The notes under the pieces: model-generated
Told to the model about the DNA's origin: nothing
The model's database searches: none
What the model saw: only the letters and a program-made list of their open reading frames with translations
Program-made: the position numbers and the translations under genes
Assembly (NCBI GenBank): GCA_002327305.1
Contig: DCUZ01000055.1
Location: 1 to 36,838, forward strand
Reading direction: 5' to 3'
Source of the DNA: Holophagales bacterium UBA2201
Lineage (GTDB): Bacteria > Acidobacteriota > Thermoanaerobaculia > UBA2201
Length of the DNA: 36,838 bases
Part shown: piece after piece, positions 1 through 10,167 of the stretch
Layout of the letters: every line of letters starts with the position of its first letter
Position numbering within the stretch: the first letter of the stretch is position 1

Positions 1-258
1 AGCCTCGCCGGCGCGGCGCGAAACCTTCTCGAAGACCTCGCCACGCACGGCCACGACGCCCTCCAATGCGAACTCCCCGCCATCCTTGACGAAGTATCGT
101 TGACCTGCACGGGCGACGACTCCACCCTCGCCCTCCTCTACAACCACCCGCACGTCCGCACGCTCTCCAAGTGTGAGAAAGGAGCCAGCCATGACTCAAA
201 TCCTCGATCAGAACACGGTTCTCAAAACCTTCCCCTCTGGGCGCACGTGCCGTATTGA
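1..258 (+). CDS. C-terminal fragment of a PP2C-like protein phosphatase (5' end outside window)
   Basis: An open frame enters from the left edge in frame 1 and stops with TGA at 256-258. Codons are GC-rich at the third position, and the other two frames stop earlier. The piece contains TGDDSTLALLYN, which resembles the last metal-binding Asp motif of PP2C phosphatases (DDxTLxxx). The kinase gene starts inside it at 191, so the two overlap by 68 nt. Adjacent PP2C and kinase genes are known from TerY-P-type stress modules, where the phosphatase is thought to reverse the kinase's action. Only about 85 residues are visible, so the family call is tentative. Confidence 0.45.
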   Translation, partial: SLAGAARNLLEDLATHGHDALQCELPAILDEVSLTCTGDDSTLALLYNHPHVRTLSKCEKGASHDSNPRSEHGSQNLPLWAHVPY

Positions 259-1501
259 AGCCTACATCGGCGGCGGCACGCAAGGCCAAGTGTACAAGGC
301 CAGCCTCGACGGCCAACCCGTCGCGGTGAAATGGTACTATCCGAACATCGCCGCCCAAATGCCCGAGGAAAACCTTCAACGACTCATCAGCACGCCATCG
401 CCTAGCCCGAAATTCGCGTGGCCCCTCGCTATCGTCAAAAGCAAGAAAGTGCCGGGTTACGGGTACGTCATGCCCCTCCGCCCGGAAGGCATGCACGGCA
501 TCGACGACCTCATTAACCGCCTCGTCGACCCCGGATTCTTTATCTTGTGCACAGCGGCCTTCCACCTCGCGGACAGCTTTCTCAAACTGCACGCGCTCGG
601 CCTCTGCTATCGTGACTTGTCGTACGGCAACGCGTTTATCAACCCCCGCTCTGGCGACGTGTGCATCTGCGACAATGACAATGTCACGATCAACGGCGAC
701 CGGCACGCCACAGTCCTCGGCACTCCCCTCTTCATGGCGCCCGAGATCGTCAAACGCCAAGCGTACCCTGACGCGAATTCCGACCTTTACAGCCTCGCCA
801 CCCTCCTCTTCCTTCTCTTCATCCTCGACCACCCCCTCTTCGGCCGGCGCGAACACGCCGTCCACTGCCTGGACGAGGCCGCCATGAACCACCTGTGCGG
901 CACCAACCCGTTATTCATCTACGACCCGAACGACGAGTCCAACCGCCCCGTACCCGGGCGTCACGTGAACGCGCTCGCATTCTGGCCCCTCTACCCCCTC
1001 GCTTTTCGCCGTCTTTTCACGAAAAGCTTCACCACGGGCCTGCGAGACGCTCAGAACGGTCGCGTCCGCGAAAGCGAATGGCGCGCCGCCATCGTCCAAC
1101 TCCGAGACTCGATCCACTACTGTCGTTGCGGCGCGGAAAATATGTACGACCGCGAACAACTCGCCAACGCACAACCCCGAGCGTGCGCAGCCTGCCAGCA
1201 ACCTCTCGTCCTCCCGCCGAGACTGCGCACCAAGCACGGCATCATCATGCTCAACCACGACACGAAACTGTACGGCCACCACCTTAGCGAAGCCCACCTT
1301 TACGTTTTCACCAAACCCTGGGCGGAAATCGCACAACACCCGAGCACCGGTCAGTGGGGGTTGAGAAACCTCTCCCCGGACCCTTGGAAAGCCACCCTCT
1401 CCAACGCTTCACCCCAAGACGTTCCCAACGGCAAGGCCGTCACGCTCACCGACGGCCTCAAGCTCGACTTCGGAACCCTCGAAGGGCACCTCAAAGCCTG
1501 A
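191..1501 (+). CDS. Ser/Thr protein kinase with C-terminal Zn-ribbon and possible FHA-like tail
   Basis: A 436-residue protein. The start at 191 is preferred over the upstream ATG at 173 because AAAGGAG lies just before it. Kinase signatures run in order: glycine loop GGGTQGQVYKA (about residue 28), VAVKW with the ATP-binding Lys, catalytic YRDLSYGN in place of HRDxxxxN, DND in place of DFG (about residue 160), and MAPE. After the kinase core comes a CxC...CxxC Zn-ribbon (about residues 313-337), then a beta-rich tail ending in NGKAVTLTDGLKLDFG, which resembles the end of an FHA domain. Kinases of this layout are known from TerY-P modules beside PP2C phosphatases, matching the upstream fragment. 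The substrate is unknown; the Zn-finger protein and ATPase downstream are candidates (inference). Confidence 0.8.
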   Translation: MTQILDQNTVLKTFPSGRTCRIEAYIGGGTQGQVYKASLDGQPVAVKWYYPNIAAQMPEENLQRLISTPSPSPKFAWPLAIVKSKKVPGYGYVMPLRPEGMHGIDDLINRLVDPGFFILCTAAFHLADSFLKLHALGLCYRDLSYGNAFINPRSGDVCICDNDNVTINGDRHATVLGTPLFMAPEIVKRQAYPDANSDLYSLATLLFLLFILDHPLFGRREHAVHCLDEAAMNHLCGTNPLFIYDPNDESNRPVPGRHVNALAFWPLYPLAFRRLFTKSFTTGLRDAQNGRVRESEWRAAIVQLRDSIHYCRCGAENMYDREQLANAQPRACAACQQPLVLPPRLRTKHGIIMLNHDTKLYGHHLSEAHLYVFTKPWAEIAQHPSTGQWGLRNLSPDPWKATLSNASPQDVPNGKAVTLTDGLKLDFGTLEGHLKA

Positions 1502-1514
1502 CAAAGGAGAAACC

Positions 1515-1868
1515 ATGAACGGCATTCTAAAGTCCCTCATCCACGCCACCCTCCTCACCATGGCGCTCAATATCATCGCGCTCGTCTTGGAGAAAGCCGA
1601 CGCGCCCATCATCACCCGGATTCTCGTCCTCATGGCGCACGGCCACTACTTCACACTCTCGTACGCCGCCGCGTGCACGATGAACCGCCAATTCATCCTG
1701 CTCCTCTCAGGCGTCACGATCATCGCTCTCTCCGTCCTGCACCAGCCCAGCTTTCATGCGATCAACCTCCTCCTCCCCGTAGCTGGAGGCATCGCTTTAG
1801 GCCTGGGAGTCCTCGCAGCCCTGCAGGAATCCCAAGGCACGTCGCCACCGTCTCAAGGAGCATCGTAA
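1515..1868 (+). CDS. Small multi-pass membrane protein, unknown function
   Basis: 117 residues with AAAGGAG 6 nt before the ATG. It has about four hydrophobic stretches (around residues 8-25, 31-50, 60-77 and 83-103) and a short polar C-terminus, so it should sit in the inner membrane. The stop codon overlaps the next start (TAATG), implying translational coupling with the Zn-finger protein. I recognise no family. Its place between a kinase and a Zn-finger/ATPase pair suggests a membrane part of the same cargo module. Confidence 0.65.
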   Translation: MNGILKSLIHATLLTMALNIIALVLEKADAPIITRILVLMAHGHYFTLSYAAACTMNRQFILLLSGVTIIALSVLHQPSFHAINLLLPVAGGIALGLGVLAALQESQGTSPPSQGAS

Positions 1869-2311
1869 TGTCAAGCACGAACGGACCGAAAAACCCCTAC
1901 GTTCAACCGCTCGCCAGCGTCCCACCCGCGCCAGCGGTTGAAAGCAGCGAAGAAGAGCACTTTATCGTGAGAGATCCCGACGGCACAGCCCACGTCATCG
2001 GCACCCAGCGCGAAACCGTCATCCTCGACCCTACGACAGGGGAACGCCACTTCATCAAAACCCGAGAGCTCATGCGTAGCTCAGACAACCGACTCTTGCT
2101 GAATCCTGGCGAGGATCAAGTGTTCCGGTGCGACGAGTGCGGCGCTCAGAGCGTCTCGCACTACAGCGTCAAGATCTGCGCGGGTTGCTTCCTGCCGCGC
2201 CACGCGGCCTGCATGCACGCCCTCGATGAGCAAACCTACCTTTGCAAGGCGTGCTTTAAACACTATCGTTTGCGGAGGTTCATCCAATGGATATTCAGCC
2301 TCATACGGTAA
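1868..2311 (+). CDS. Zn-finger (RING/B-box-like) protein with N-terminal FHA-like stretch
   Basis: 147 residues starting at the ATG that overlaps the previous stop; AAGGAG lies at 1855-1860. The N-terminal half is acidic and beta-rich. The C-terminal half carries CDEC, CAGC, HAAC and CKAC (about residues 84-130), four ligand pairs consistent with a two-zinc treble-clef or RING-like finger. The chain ends in a hydrophobic amphipathic helix that could attach to membrane or to the preceding membrane protein. It overlaps the ATPase gene by 25 nt, so the two are probably co-translated. Function is not known. Confidence 0.65.
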   Translation: MSSTNGPKNPYVQPLASVPPAPAVESSEEEHFIVRDPDGTAHVIGTQRETVILDPTTGERHFIKTRELMRSSDNRLLLNPGEDQVFRCDECGAQSVSHYSVKICAGCFLPRHAACMHALDEQTYLCKACFKHYRLRRFIQWIFSLIR

Positions 2312-4413
2312 AAAGATCTCTGATCGACCCGCGAGAGTACGAGCGAGTCGTCGAATTCGTCAAGCATTACCGTCTTGAGCTACAGGACCCAATGCTCGTC
2401 CGCCAGCTCTCCCTCCTGAATGTCGAGAATCCTCGAACTATAGACGGGAAGGTCTGGGAGTGTCTCAAGGCACAAGTCGCCCCGTACATGCGCTTTCATG
2501 AAGAGTACCCGTTCCTCATCGCGCCGAAAGACGAGTTCTCCCAAGGCGAGTACATTCTCGGCCGCCAAGTCGGGAACGGCGAGTGGATTAAATTCAAAAA
2601 ACGCCAGTTCGCATTGCACTTCCTCTTCATGGGCCCGACAGATGTCGGCAAGACAACCGTCTGCCAAACTTTGCTCCTGCAAGGGCTCGCTCGCGGCGTC
2701 AAAGTCGTGTCGTTCGACCCGAAGGACGATTACCAGTACCTGGCCGTGCACGACCCCGATTGCCTCGTGATCGGGCCCGGGGCCAAGCTGAACATCCTGC
2801 AAAAACCAGAATATCTCACGCTGGAAGAGCACATCTTCCTCATAATTGATTGCTTCAAGAAGGCGTTCTACAGCGCCGAATTGACCGCTCAAATATTGTG
2901 GCAGTCATTGACCGCAGTATTTCAAGAATCAGATTCGCCGTGCCTTGAAGATTTGCAGCGCCACGTTGACTCGCTGTATCGCTCCCGGGACACCTACACG
3001 CGCCAAAATGCGGTGCAATCTTCCAGCGCGAAAATCCGCCGGATACAGGCTTGCTTCAAGCAAGCGTACCAAACTCATCACGGCATTTCCTTTGACGAAT
3101 TGTTCAAGCATTCCTTCTGTATCTCCGTCAAGAACTTGAGCACCGAAGTCCATAAGTTCTTGTTCATCCTTCTTGTTCAACACTTGTTCGCGTACAACCG
3201 CTTCCACAAAGTGCGCGATGACGTGACGCACATCATCTACACAGACGAAGGGTACGAGATCTGGACTGAGGACCAGACGAACATCGAAGGCGTGCCCCTC
3301 TTGAGCTCGCTCCAAAGCATGGTCCGTGAATTCTCTATCGGCTTTCTCATCACGACGACCAATTTTTCGAAACTCCATTCCTTGACCCGCTCGAACACGA
3401 ATTGCTTCATCTGCCTGAACGTCGTGGATCCGAAAGACGTTGACGCTATCGTGCAGACGTTCAACCTCACCAAAGAACAAAAGCAGTACCTCCTCGAACG
3501 GATCATCAAAGGCCATTTCCTTGCGAAGTTCATCGGGAATTGGCCGCATCCGATACTCTGCCAATACGAGCCGCTGCCATTCTCGAAAACAGTCTCGACG
3601 GCGGAATGGACTGAGGCGCAAGAGAGGATCAACCAGTACGCGCCGAGAGAACAACCAGCCCACATCGAAACGCCGCCAGCAAGAACGCCAGAACCACCGA
3701 AGCCAGCCGCTCAAGCAATGACGCCGCCGACGCCCTCGCTCAAGCTCTCAACGGCCGAAAAGCACCTCCTCAAGGTCGTCTGCGAGGACTTGCTGACCGT
3801 GACGCAAGCGATTGAAGCGGCAGGGTTGAGCGCCCAACCCGGAATGAACGCGAAGAAGAAGCTCCTCGCCCTCAGCCTCATCACGCAGGAGACCCTCCTG
3901 GTGCGCCCTGGACGGGGGAACAAAGGCGTCGTCTTGTTCCCCACCCCGGCAGCATACGCTCTCCTCGGCCTGAAGCCTGGGAAGGGGACTCGCGGGGGCG
4001 ACGGCCCCCAACACCAATACCTCGTCAAAGCCCTTGCCAAGGTCATTCCTGACTGCCAGGTTGAGTTCATGCTGGGTGGCAAGGCCATAGACCTCTTCTT
4101 CATTTATAAAGAAGCCTTGCACCTGCCATTCCTCGAAGCCATCAATAATCTCTTCCATATCGAAAACATCGTCTTGGCAGAAGACCAGGCCGTGGCACTG
4201 GAGTGCGAAGTCTCTGACCCCGGCCGGACCGGACCTGAGAACGCTCGTCAGAACGCCGCTAATGGCGTCTGTTTGACTGTGGTGGCTGTCATGCCCGGCA
4301 AGGAGGAACTTGCAGCCAGGGCCTTGCAGGGCGTGCCGGGGGCCGTTGTATTGGACGTTCTGAGACTCTTGCAAGCGTTGAGAGAGGCGTATGAGCCCTC
4401 CAGCACCTCTTGA
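2287..4413 (+). CDS. HerA/TraG-type ATPase with C-terminal winged helix and PD-(D/E)XK-like domain
   Basis: 708 residues; GGAGG precedes the ATG at 2287. The ATPase core has Walker A GPTDVGKTT (about residue 116) and Walker B IIYTDEGYE (about residue 317), as in DNA-pumping ATPases of the HerA/FtsK/VirD4 group. A proline-rich linker (about 455-490) leads to a winged-helix-like segment (about 495-565). The last 130 residues contain KAIDLFF and VALECEVSD followed by ENARQNAANG, resembling a PD-(D/E)XK nuclease-fold domain in mobile-element proteins. It could move the element's DNA (conjugation coupling) or act on invading DNA. No relaxase is visible in the window, so a conjugative role is unproven. 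Confidence 0.75.
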   Translation: MDIQPHTVKRSLIDPREYERVVEFVKHYRLELQDPMLVRQLSLLNVENPRTIDGKVWECLKAQVAPYMRFHEEYPFLIAPKDEFSQGEYILGRQVGNGEWIKFKKRQFALHFLFMGPTDVGKTTVCQTLLLQGLARGVKVVSFDPKDDYQYLAVHDPDCLVIGPGAKLNILQKPEYLTLEEHIFLIIDCFKKAFYSAELTAQILWQSLTAVFQESDSPCLEDLQRHVDSLYRSRDTYTRQNAVQSSSAKIRRIQACFKQAYQTHHGISFDELFKHSFCISVKNLSTEVHKFLFILLVQHLFAYNRFHKVRDDVTHIIYTDEGYEIWTEDQTNIEGVPLLSSLQSMVREFSIGFLITTTNFSKLHSLTRSNTNCFICLNVVDPKDVDAIVQTFNLTKEQKQYLLERIIKGHFLAKFIGNWPHPILCQYEPLPFSKTVSTAEWTEAQERINQYAPREQPAHIETPPARTPEPPKPAAQAMTPPTPSLKLSTAEKHLLKVVCEDLLTVTQAIEAAGLSAQPGMNAKKKLLALSLITQETLLVRPGRGNKGVVLFPTPAAYALLGLKPGKGTRGGDGPQHQYLVKALAKVIPDCQVEFMLGGKAIDLFFIYKEALHLPFLEAINNLFHIENIVLAEDQAVALECEVSDPGRTGPENARQNAANGVCLTVVAVMPGKEELAARALQGVPGAVVLDVLRLLQALREAYEPSSTS

Positions 4414-4819
4414 TGCCTCCCGTGAGCTGTGGGAGCGCTTGTACGGCCACTTCTTGACGGAGGAGGACTTGGAGGAGATCTGTGAGAACCTCGGCCGGTT
4501 CATCGGCCTGTTGTACGATTGGAGTTTGAACCCCCCGGTTGAGGTGACACCCCGGCCGGCGGCGGGGGGCGGGAGGGCGGGAGCGCCCCACAAGAAGCCC
4601 TTGACAAGGCGTCGCAAGAGGACCATACTTGTAGTTGAGATATACGACAAGGAGGGTCTTCATGAGGCCGAAGGACCGTCGGATGATTCACATTTGGCTT
4701 CCCGAGGAGATGCACAAGCGGCTCCGCATTCGCGTCGCGGAAGAGGACACGGACATGCAACACTGGGTGGCCGCGCGGATAGAACAAGGACTCGACAAGC
4801 CGCAAGGAAAAGGAGCTAA
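4391..4819 (+). CDS. Small hypothetical protein overlapping the ATPase and RHH genes
   Basis: The frame opens with an ATG inside the end of the ATPase gene, after GAGAGG. The first 60 or so residues (MSPPAPLDASRELWERLYGH, then an acidic helical stretch) look like a real soluble peptide. The second half is low-complexity, and its last 158 nt overlap the RHH gene in another frame and cross that gene's promoter, so the distal part may be read-through. No family recognised. The gene may be real, or a remnant truncated and fused to noncoding DNA. Confidence 0.4.
   Translation: MSPPAPLDASRELWERLYGHFLTEEDLEEICENLGRFIGLLYDWSLNPPVEVTPRPAAGGGRAGAPHKKPLTRRRKRTILVVEIYDKEGLHEAEGPSDDSHLASRGDAQAAPHSRRGRGHGHATLGGRADRTRTRQAARKRS
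4601..4652 (+). promoter_or_regulatory. Sigma-70-type promoter with repeated GACAAG half-sites
   Basis: TTGACA (4601-4606), a 17-nt spacer and CATACT (4624-4629) form a near-consensus promoter for the RHH-recombinase pair. GACAAGG occurs at 4603-4609, on the -35 box, and again at 4646-4652. The inverted half-site CTTGT lies at 4628-4632. These three half-sites cover both promoter boxes and the leader, as expected for autoregulation by the RHH protein encoded next (inference). Confidence 0.6.
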
Positions 4820-4822
4820 ATC

Positions 4823-4826
<4 letters not shown>
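4662..4826 (+). CDS. Ribbon-helix-helix-like DNA-binding protein
   Basis: 54 residues. GGAGG ends 6 nt before the ATG at 4662, which is better placed than an upstream ATG at 4635. The segment IHIWLPEEMHKRLRIRV followed by two helices fits the beta-strand/helix/helix pattern of Arc/CopG/omega-type repressors. Its stop overlaps the recombinase start (ATGA), so the two are coupled. Probable role: repressor of the recombinase operon, or an accessory factor giving directionality to recombination. Family fold is inferred from pattern only. Confidence 0.7.
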
Positions 4827-6343
<1,517 letters not shown>

Positions 6344-6352
6344 GCGGCGCGC

Positions 6353-6397
6353 ATTATAGCACAAGAGGGGCGGGGCCGCAACGGCCGGTGCTATAAT
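6353..6397. promoter_or_regulatory. Divergent promoters for tRNA-Asp (minus) and the flavin reductase (plus)
   Basis: Minus strand: TATAAT (complement of 6353-6358) with TTGCGG 17 nt upstream (complement of 6376-6381), driving tRNA-Asp. Plus strand: extended -10 TGCTATAAT (6389-6397) driving the flavin reductase, with GGAAAGG just downstream as ribosome binding site. Confidence 0.65.
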
Positions 6398-6420
6398 AAC
6401 CGGAAAGGATGTCCCCACCC

Positions 6421-6924
6421 ATGCCCTTCCGATCCGTGGACCCCAAAACGCTCCCCGACAACCCCTTCGACCTGATCGGCCGCCAGTGGATGCTGGTCAC
6501 GGCCGGGACGCTGTCGGGGTTCAACACCATGACCGCTTCCTGGGGCGCCCTCGGCGTCCTGTGGAACCGCGACTGCGCCTTCGTCGTGGTCCGCCCCACC
6601 CGGTTCACCTACCAGTTCATGGAGCGTTCCACCCACTTCGTCCTCTGCTTTTTCGGCGAGGAGCACCGGGCCGCCCTCGAGTTCTGCGGCAACCACTCCG
6701 GCCGGACCGCGGACAAGTGCGCCGCCACCGGCCTCAGGCCCCTGGAGATCTCGCCCGGATGCGTGGCTTTCGAACAGGCCCGTCTCGTGATGGAGTGCCG
6801 CAAGATCTATTCTCAGGACCTCGATCCCGAACGGTTCCTCGACGCCGCCATCCACGAGAATTACCCCGCGCGGGATTACCACCGGATGTATGTGGGGGAA
6901 ATCGTCCGGTGCCTGGGGCAATAA
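6421..6924 (+). CDS. Flavin reductase-like FMN-binding protein
   Basis: 167 residues, a usual length for the flavin reductase / FMN-binding split-barrel family (flavoredoxin-like). Features: LVTAGTLSGFNTMTASWGALGVLW, where a short loop binds the flavin, then RPTRFTYQFMERSTHFVLCFF and a final MYVGEIVRC strand. The ATG at 6421 is preferred over 6409 because GGAAAGG (6402-6408) directly abuts the latter. Such proteins reduce FMN or carry it as a redox cofactor; the partner is not evident. It is the first intact chromosomal gene to the right of the tRNA. Confidence 0.85.
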   Translation: MPFRSVDPKTLPDNPFDLIGRQWMLVTAGTLSGFNTMTASWGALGVLWNRDCAFVVVRPTRFTYQFMERSTHFVLCFFGEEHRAALEFCGNHSGRTADKCAATGLRPLEISPGCVAFEQARLVMECRKIYSQDLDPERFLDAAIHENYPARDYHRMYVGEIVRCLGQ

Positions 6925-6974
6925 ATCGGAAAGCTCTGGAACCGGCGCCGGATGATCGAAGGGGGATCCCAAGC

Positions 6975-6994
6975 CGCAGGTCGGAGGACCTGCG
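6975..6994. repeat. Perfect 8-bp-arm palindrome (REP-like or terminator)
   Basis: CGCAGGTC-ggag-GACCTGCG lies in the 138-nt gap after the flavin reductase. There is no T-run, so it is not a canonical intrinsic terminator. Its shape suggests a dispersed palindromic repeat; no second copy is in this window. Confidence 0.5.
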
Positions 6995-7047
6995 CTACAT
7001 TCCCGGACAACGGCGGGCCGGAGGGCCTTAGACGCATCGTTCTCTCA

Positions 7048-7056
7048 TGTTAGAAT
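7048..7056 (+). promoter_or_regulatory. Extended -10 box, leaderless start
   Basis: TGTTAGAAT ends only 6 nt before the ATG at 7063 and no Shine-Dalgarno sequence fits between them, so transcription should start at or next to the start codon. Confidence 0.5.
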
Positions 7057-7062
7057 GACGCT

Positions 7063-10000
7063 ATGAAAGTCCGGCCGCGCTCCAAGCCCGGGGACGGCGG
7101 CGCAGGCCTCTCGGCCGGCCAGTTCCAGATGGTGATGGACACCATCCGAGAAGCAGTCCATGTGGTGGACCGGGACCTGCGCATCCTTTTCATAAACCGC
7201 CATTTTCACGCCTGGCTGGAGGGGATGGGCCTGTCCGGAGAAACGGACGGCCGGACCATCATGGAGGTCTTCCCGTTCCTGCCCAAGGGGGTCCTTCAGG
7301 AGTATCGCCGGGTCATCCGCACGGGGGTCGCCCTCTTCACGGAGGAGTCCAACCGCGTCGGAGGCGCGCCCGTCTCCACCGAAACCCAGAAGATCCCCAT
7401 CGTGGTGGGGGGCCGGGTCACCGCCGTGGTCACCATCGTCCGGGACATCACCAAGCGCAAAAGGGCGGAGGCGGACCTCCAGGCCCTGAACCGGTCGCTG
7501 GACGAAAAGGTGGTCGAGCGCACGGCCCAACTGCGCGAAAGCGAGGAGAAGTACCGGACCCTTCTGGACCATCTGCCGGTGGGGGTGTACCGCACCACCC
7601 CCGGCGGACGGTTCCTCCAGGCCAGCAAAACCCTCGCCGGGATGCTGGGCTACCGCTCCCCGGCGGCGCTGGGCAAGATCAATATCCGGGACCTGTACGT
7701 GGACCCCGGGGAGCGGACCCGGCACCTGCGCATCCTGGGCAGGAAAGCCACCGAGCCGCGCGAGTTCGCGCTGAAGCGCCGGGACGGCTCACCGGTTTGG
7801 GTGCGGGACCACCCCCGCACCATCAAGGACCGCCGGGGGCGCGTCATGCACTACGACGGGATCCTGGTGGACATTTCCAAGCGCCGGCACGCGGAGCGGG
7901 CCCTGAGGGCGACCGAGGAACGCTACCGGGACCTGGTGGAGAACGCCAACAGCATCATCCTCCGGCTGGACCCCGAGGGGCGCGTCACCTTCTGGAACCG
8001 CTTCGCCGCGAAGTTCTTCGGCTTCAAGCCCGCCGAGGTCCTGGGCCGGCCCGTGGTGGGGACCATCGTCCCGAGTCGGGAGAGCACGGGCCGGGACCTG
8101 AAGGCGCTCCTGGAGGACATCTGCCTGCACCCGGAACGCCACGTCAACAACGTCAACGAGAACGTGAAGAAGAATGGCGAGCGCGTCTGGATCGCCTGGA
8201 CCAACCGCCCCTTTTTCGACGAGGACGGGAAATTCGCCGGCGCCCTTTGCGTCGGCAACGACCTGACCCGGATCAAGCGGGCCGAGGACCAACTCCGCCA
8301 GTCCCACGAGGAATTGGAACGGAGGGTGGCCGAGCGCACCGCGGAGCTCCTGCGCGCCAACGCGGAGTTGAAACGGCAGATCGCGGACCGTCAGAAGGCG
8401 GAGCGGACGCTCAAGGAGAGCGAGGAGCGGTTCCGCGAATTTTTCGACCGGAACGTGGCCGCGAGTTACATCTGCGCGCGCGACGGCCGGCTCCTCCAGG
8501 TGAACGAGGCCTTCACGCGCCTGTTCGGGTATGCCTCCATCGCGGAAGCGAAGGGGGCCCGCGGCCGGGACATGTACCTGCGCTCCGCCGACCGGCGGGC
8601 GTTTCTGGAGAAGATCCGGGCCCGCCGCTCCCTCACCCTGGAGGAGATGACCTACCGGACCCGCGACGGCTCTCCCTTCACCGTCCTGGAGAGCGCGGTG
8701 GGCGCCTTCGACGCGCGCGGCCGCCTCACCCAGATCCTGGGATACATGGTGGACGTCACGCAGTTGAGGACGGCCGAGGACCGTCTGGCGCACCTGCTCC
8801 ACCACGACCCGCTGACGGGGCTCCCCAACCGGGGCCTGCTCATGGACCGGATGGAGCAGGCCATCGCCCGGGCGCGCCGGAGCGGGCGGATGGTGGGCCT
8901 GGCGGTGCTGGACCTGGACCGTTTCAACGCCGTCAACGACACCTTCGGCCACCGCGCCGGGGACCTCCTCATCCAGTCCCTGGCCCAGCGCCTCCTGGAG
9001 CAGTCGGAGGACGCCGACACGGTGGCCCACCTCGACGGCGACGCCTTCGCCCTCCTCTTCGCGGACCTGGAGGGCCCCGAGCGGATGGCCTCGATCCCTC
9101 CCCAGGTGGACGAGGTCCTCGCCCGGCCGTTCCCGATCGAGAAACAGGAGATCTACGCGCGCGCCAGCGTGGGCATCACCCTTTTCCCCCAGGACGCCGC
9201 GGATGGCCAGGGGCTCCTCAAGAACGCGGAGGTGGCCATGTACCAGGCCAAGGAGCAGGGGGGAGGCCATTCCCAGTATTACCGGCCGGAGATGAACGTG
9301 TTGAACCTGGAGCGGATGATGATGGAGACCGGCCTGCGCAAGGGGCTCGAACGCGGCGAGTTCCGCCTCCATTACCAGCCCCTGGTGGACCTCCGGTCCC
9401 GGCGCATCGTCGGAGTGGAGGCGCTGATGCGCTGGCAGCACCCCGAACTGGGCCTCCTCTATCCCGCCAGTTTCATCCCCCTGGCGGAGGAGCGGGGGGT
9501 GATCGTCCCCATGGGCGAGTGGGCCCTGCAGGAGGCCTGCGCCCAGGCGAAGCGGTGGGCGGACCAGGGGTTCCCCCTCCGGCGCCTCAACGTCAACCTT
9601 TCCGCCCGCCACTTCCAGACCAAGGACCTCGCCGTCCTGGTGGGGTGCATCCTAGCCGACACGGGCCTCGATCCCCGGTGCCTGGAACTGGAGTTGACGG
9701 AAAACACGATCATGGCCAACGTCGCCGAGAGCATCCGGATCATGAACGAGCTCAAGGGCCAGGGCGTCCGCCTGGCCATCGACGACTTCGGGACCGGGTA
9801 CTCCTCCCTGTTCTACCTGAAGAAGCATTTCCCCGTGGACACCCTCAAGATCGACCGGTTCTTCCTCAAGGACGTCACCACCAACCCCGACGACGCGGCC
9901 ATCGTCCAGGCCATCCTGGCCATGGGGAAGAGCCTGCGCATGGAGGTGGTGGCCGAGGGGGTGGAGTTGCCCGAGCAGGTGGAGTTCCTCCGGCATAACG

Positions 10001-10098
10001 GCTGTCACATCATCCAGGGCTTCATCTGCAGCCGGCCCAGGGAGCCCGGGGCCGTGGAGGCCCTGCTCAAGCGGGGGACCTGCCCGGCGGTCGGCTAA
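7063..10098 (+). CDS. Multi-PAS GGDEF-EAL protein, predicted c-di-GMP phosphodiesterase
   Basis: 1011 residues without clear membrane segments, so probably cytosolic. Four PAS-type sensor domains (about 20-135, 160-280, 284-405, 450-570) are joined by coiled-coil linkers (RAEADLQALNRSLDEKVVER and a similar one after PAS3). The GGDEF domain starts at HHDPLTGLPNR (about 580), but its active-site motif is LDGDAF (about 658) instead of GG[DE]EF, so diguanylate cyclase activity is doubtful. The EAL domain (about 755-1000) keeps GVEALMRW, ELTEN and DDFGTGYSSL, the metal and catalytic motifs of c-di-GMP phosphodiesterases. The degenerate GGDEF may bind GTP allosterically (known in related proteins; inferred here). 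Start likely leaderless. Confidence 0.93.
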   Translation: MKVRPRSKPGDGGAGLSAGQFQMVMDTIREAVHVVDRDLRILFINRHFHAWLEGMGLSGETDGRTIMEVFPFLPKGVLQEYRRVIRTGVALFTEESNRVGGAPVSTETQKIPIVVGGRVTAVVTIVRDITKRKRAEADLQALNRSLDEKVVERTAQLRESEEKYRTLLDHLPVGVYRTTPGGRFLQASKTLAGMLGYRSPAALGKINIRDLYVDPGERTRHLRILGRKATEPREFALKRRDGSPVWVRDHPRTIKDRRGRVMHYDGILVDISKRRHAERALRATEERYRDLVENANSIILRLDPEGRVTFWNRFAAKFFGFKPAEVLGRPVVGTIVPSRESTGRDLKALLEDICLHPERHVNNVNENVKKNGERVWIAWTNRPFFDEDGKFAGALCVGNDLTRIKRAEDQLRQSHEELERRVAERTAELLRANAELKRQIADRQKAERTLKESEERFREFFDRNVAASYICARDGRLLQVNEAFTRLFGYASIAEAKGARGRDMYLRSADRRAFLEKIRARRSLTLEEMTYRTRDGSPFTVLESAVGAFDARGRLTQILGYMVDVTQLRTAEDRLAHLLHHDPLTGLPNRGLLMDRMEQAIARARRSGRMVGLAVLDLDRFNAVNDTFGHRAGDLLIQSLAQRLLEQSEDADTVAHLDGDAFALLFADLEGPERMASIPPQVDEVLARPFPIEKQEIYARASVGITLFPQDAADGQGLLKNAEVAMYQAKEQGGGHSQYYRPEMNVLNLERMMMETGLRKGLERGEFRLHYQPLVDLRSRRIVGVEALMRWQHPELGLLYPASFIPLAEERGVIVPMGEWALQEACAQAKRWADQGFPLRRLNVNLSARHFQTKDLAVLVGCILADTGLDPRCLELELTENTIMANVAESIRIMNELKGQGVRLAIDDFGTGYSSLFYLKKHFPVDTLKIDRFFLKDVTTNPDDAAIVQAILAMGKSLRMEVVAEGVELPEQVEFLRHNGCHIIQGFICSRPREPGAVEALLKRGTCPAVG

Positions 10099-10167
10099 GG
10101 GGAGGGGAGAAGCGGCCGGTCGCCGCGGGAAACGAGACGAGCCCAGCGGCCGGCGGTTCCCCTTTTC

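Noticed and set aside
1903..2287. Minus-strand open frames opposite the Zn-finger gene
   Set aside because: No ribosome binding sites and no recognisable features; they mirror the GC-rich wobble pattern of the plus-strand gene.
7789..9612. Long open frames opposite and alongside the PAS-GGDEF-EAL gene (607 and 733 codons)
   Set aside because: They are products of GC-rich codon use in the real gene; compositions are biased and no domain is recognisable.
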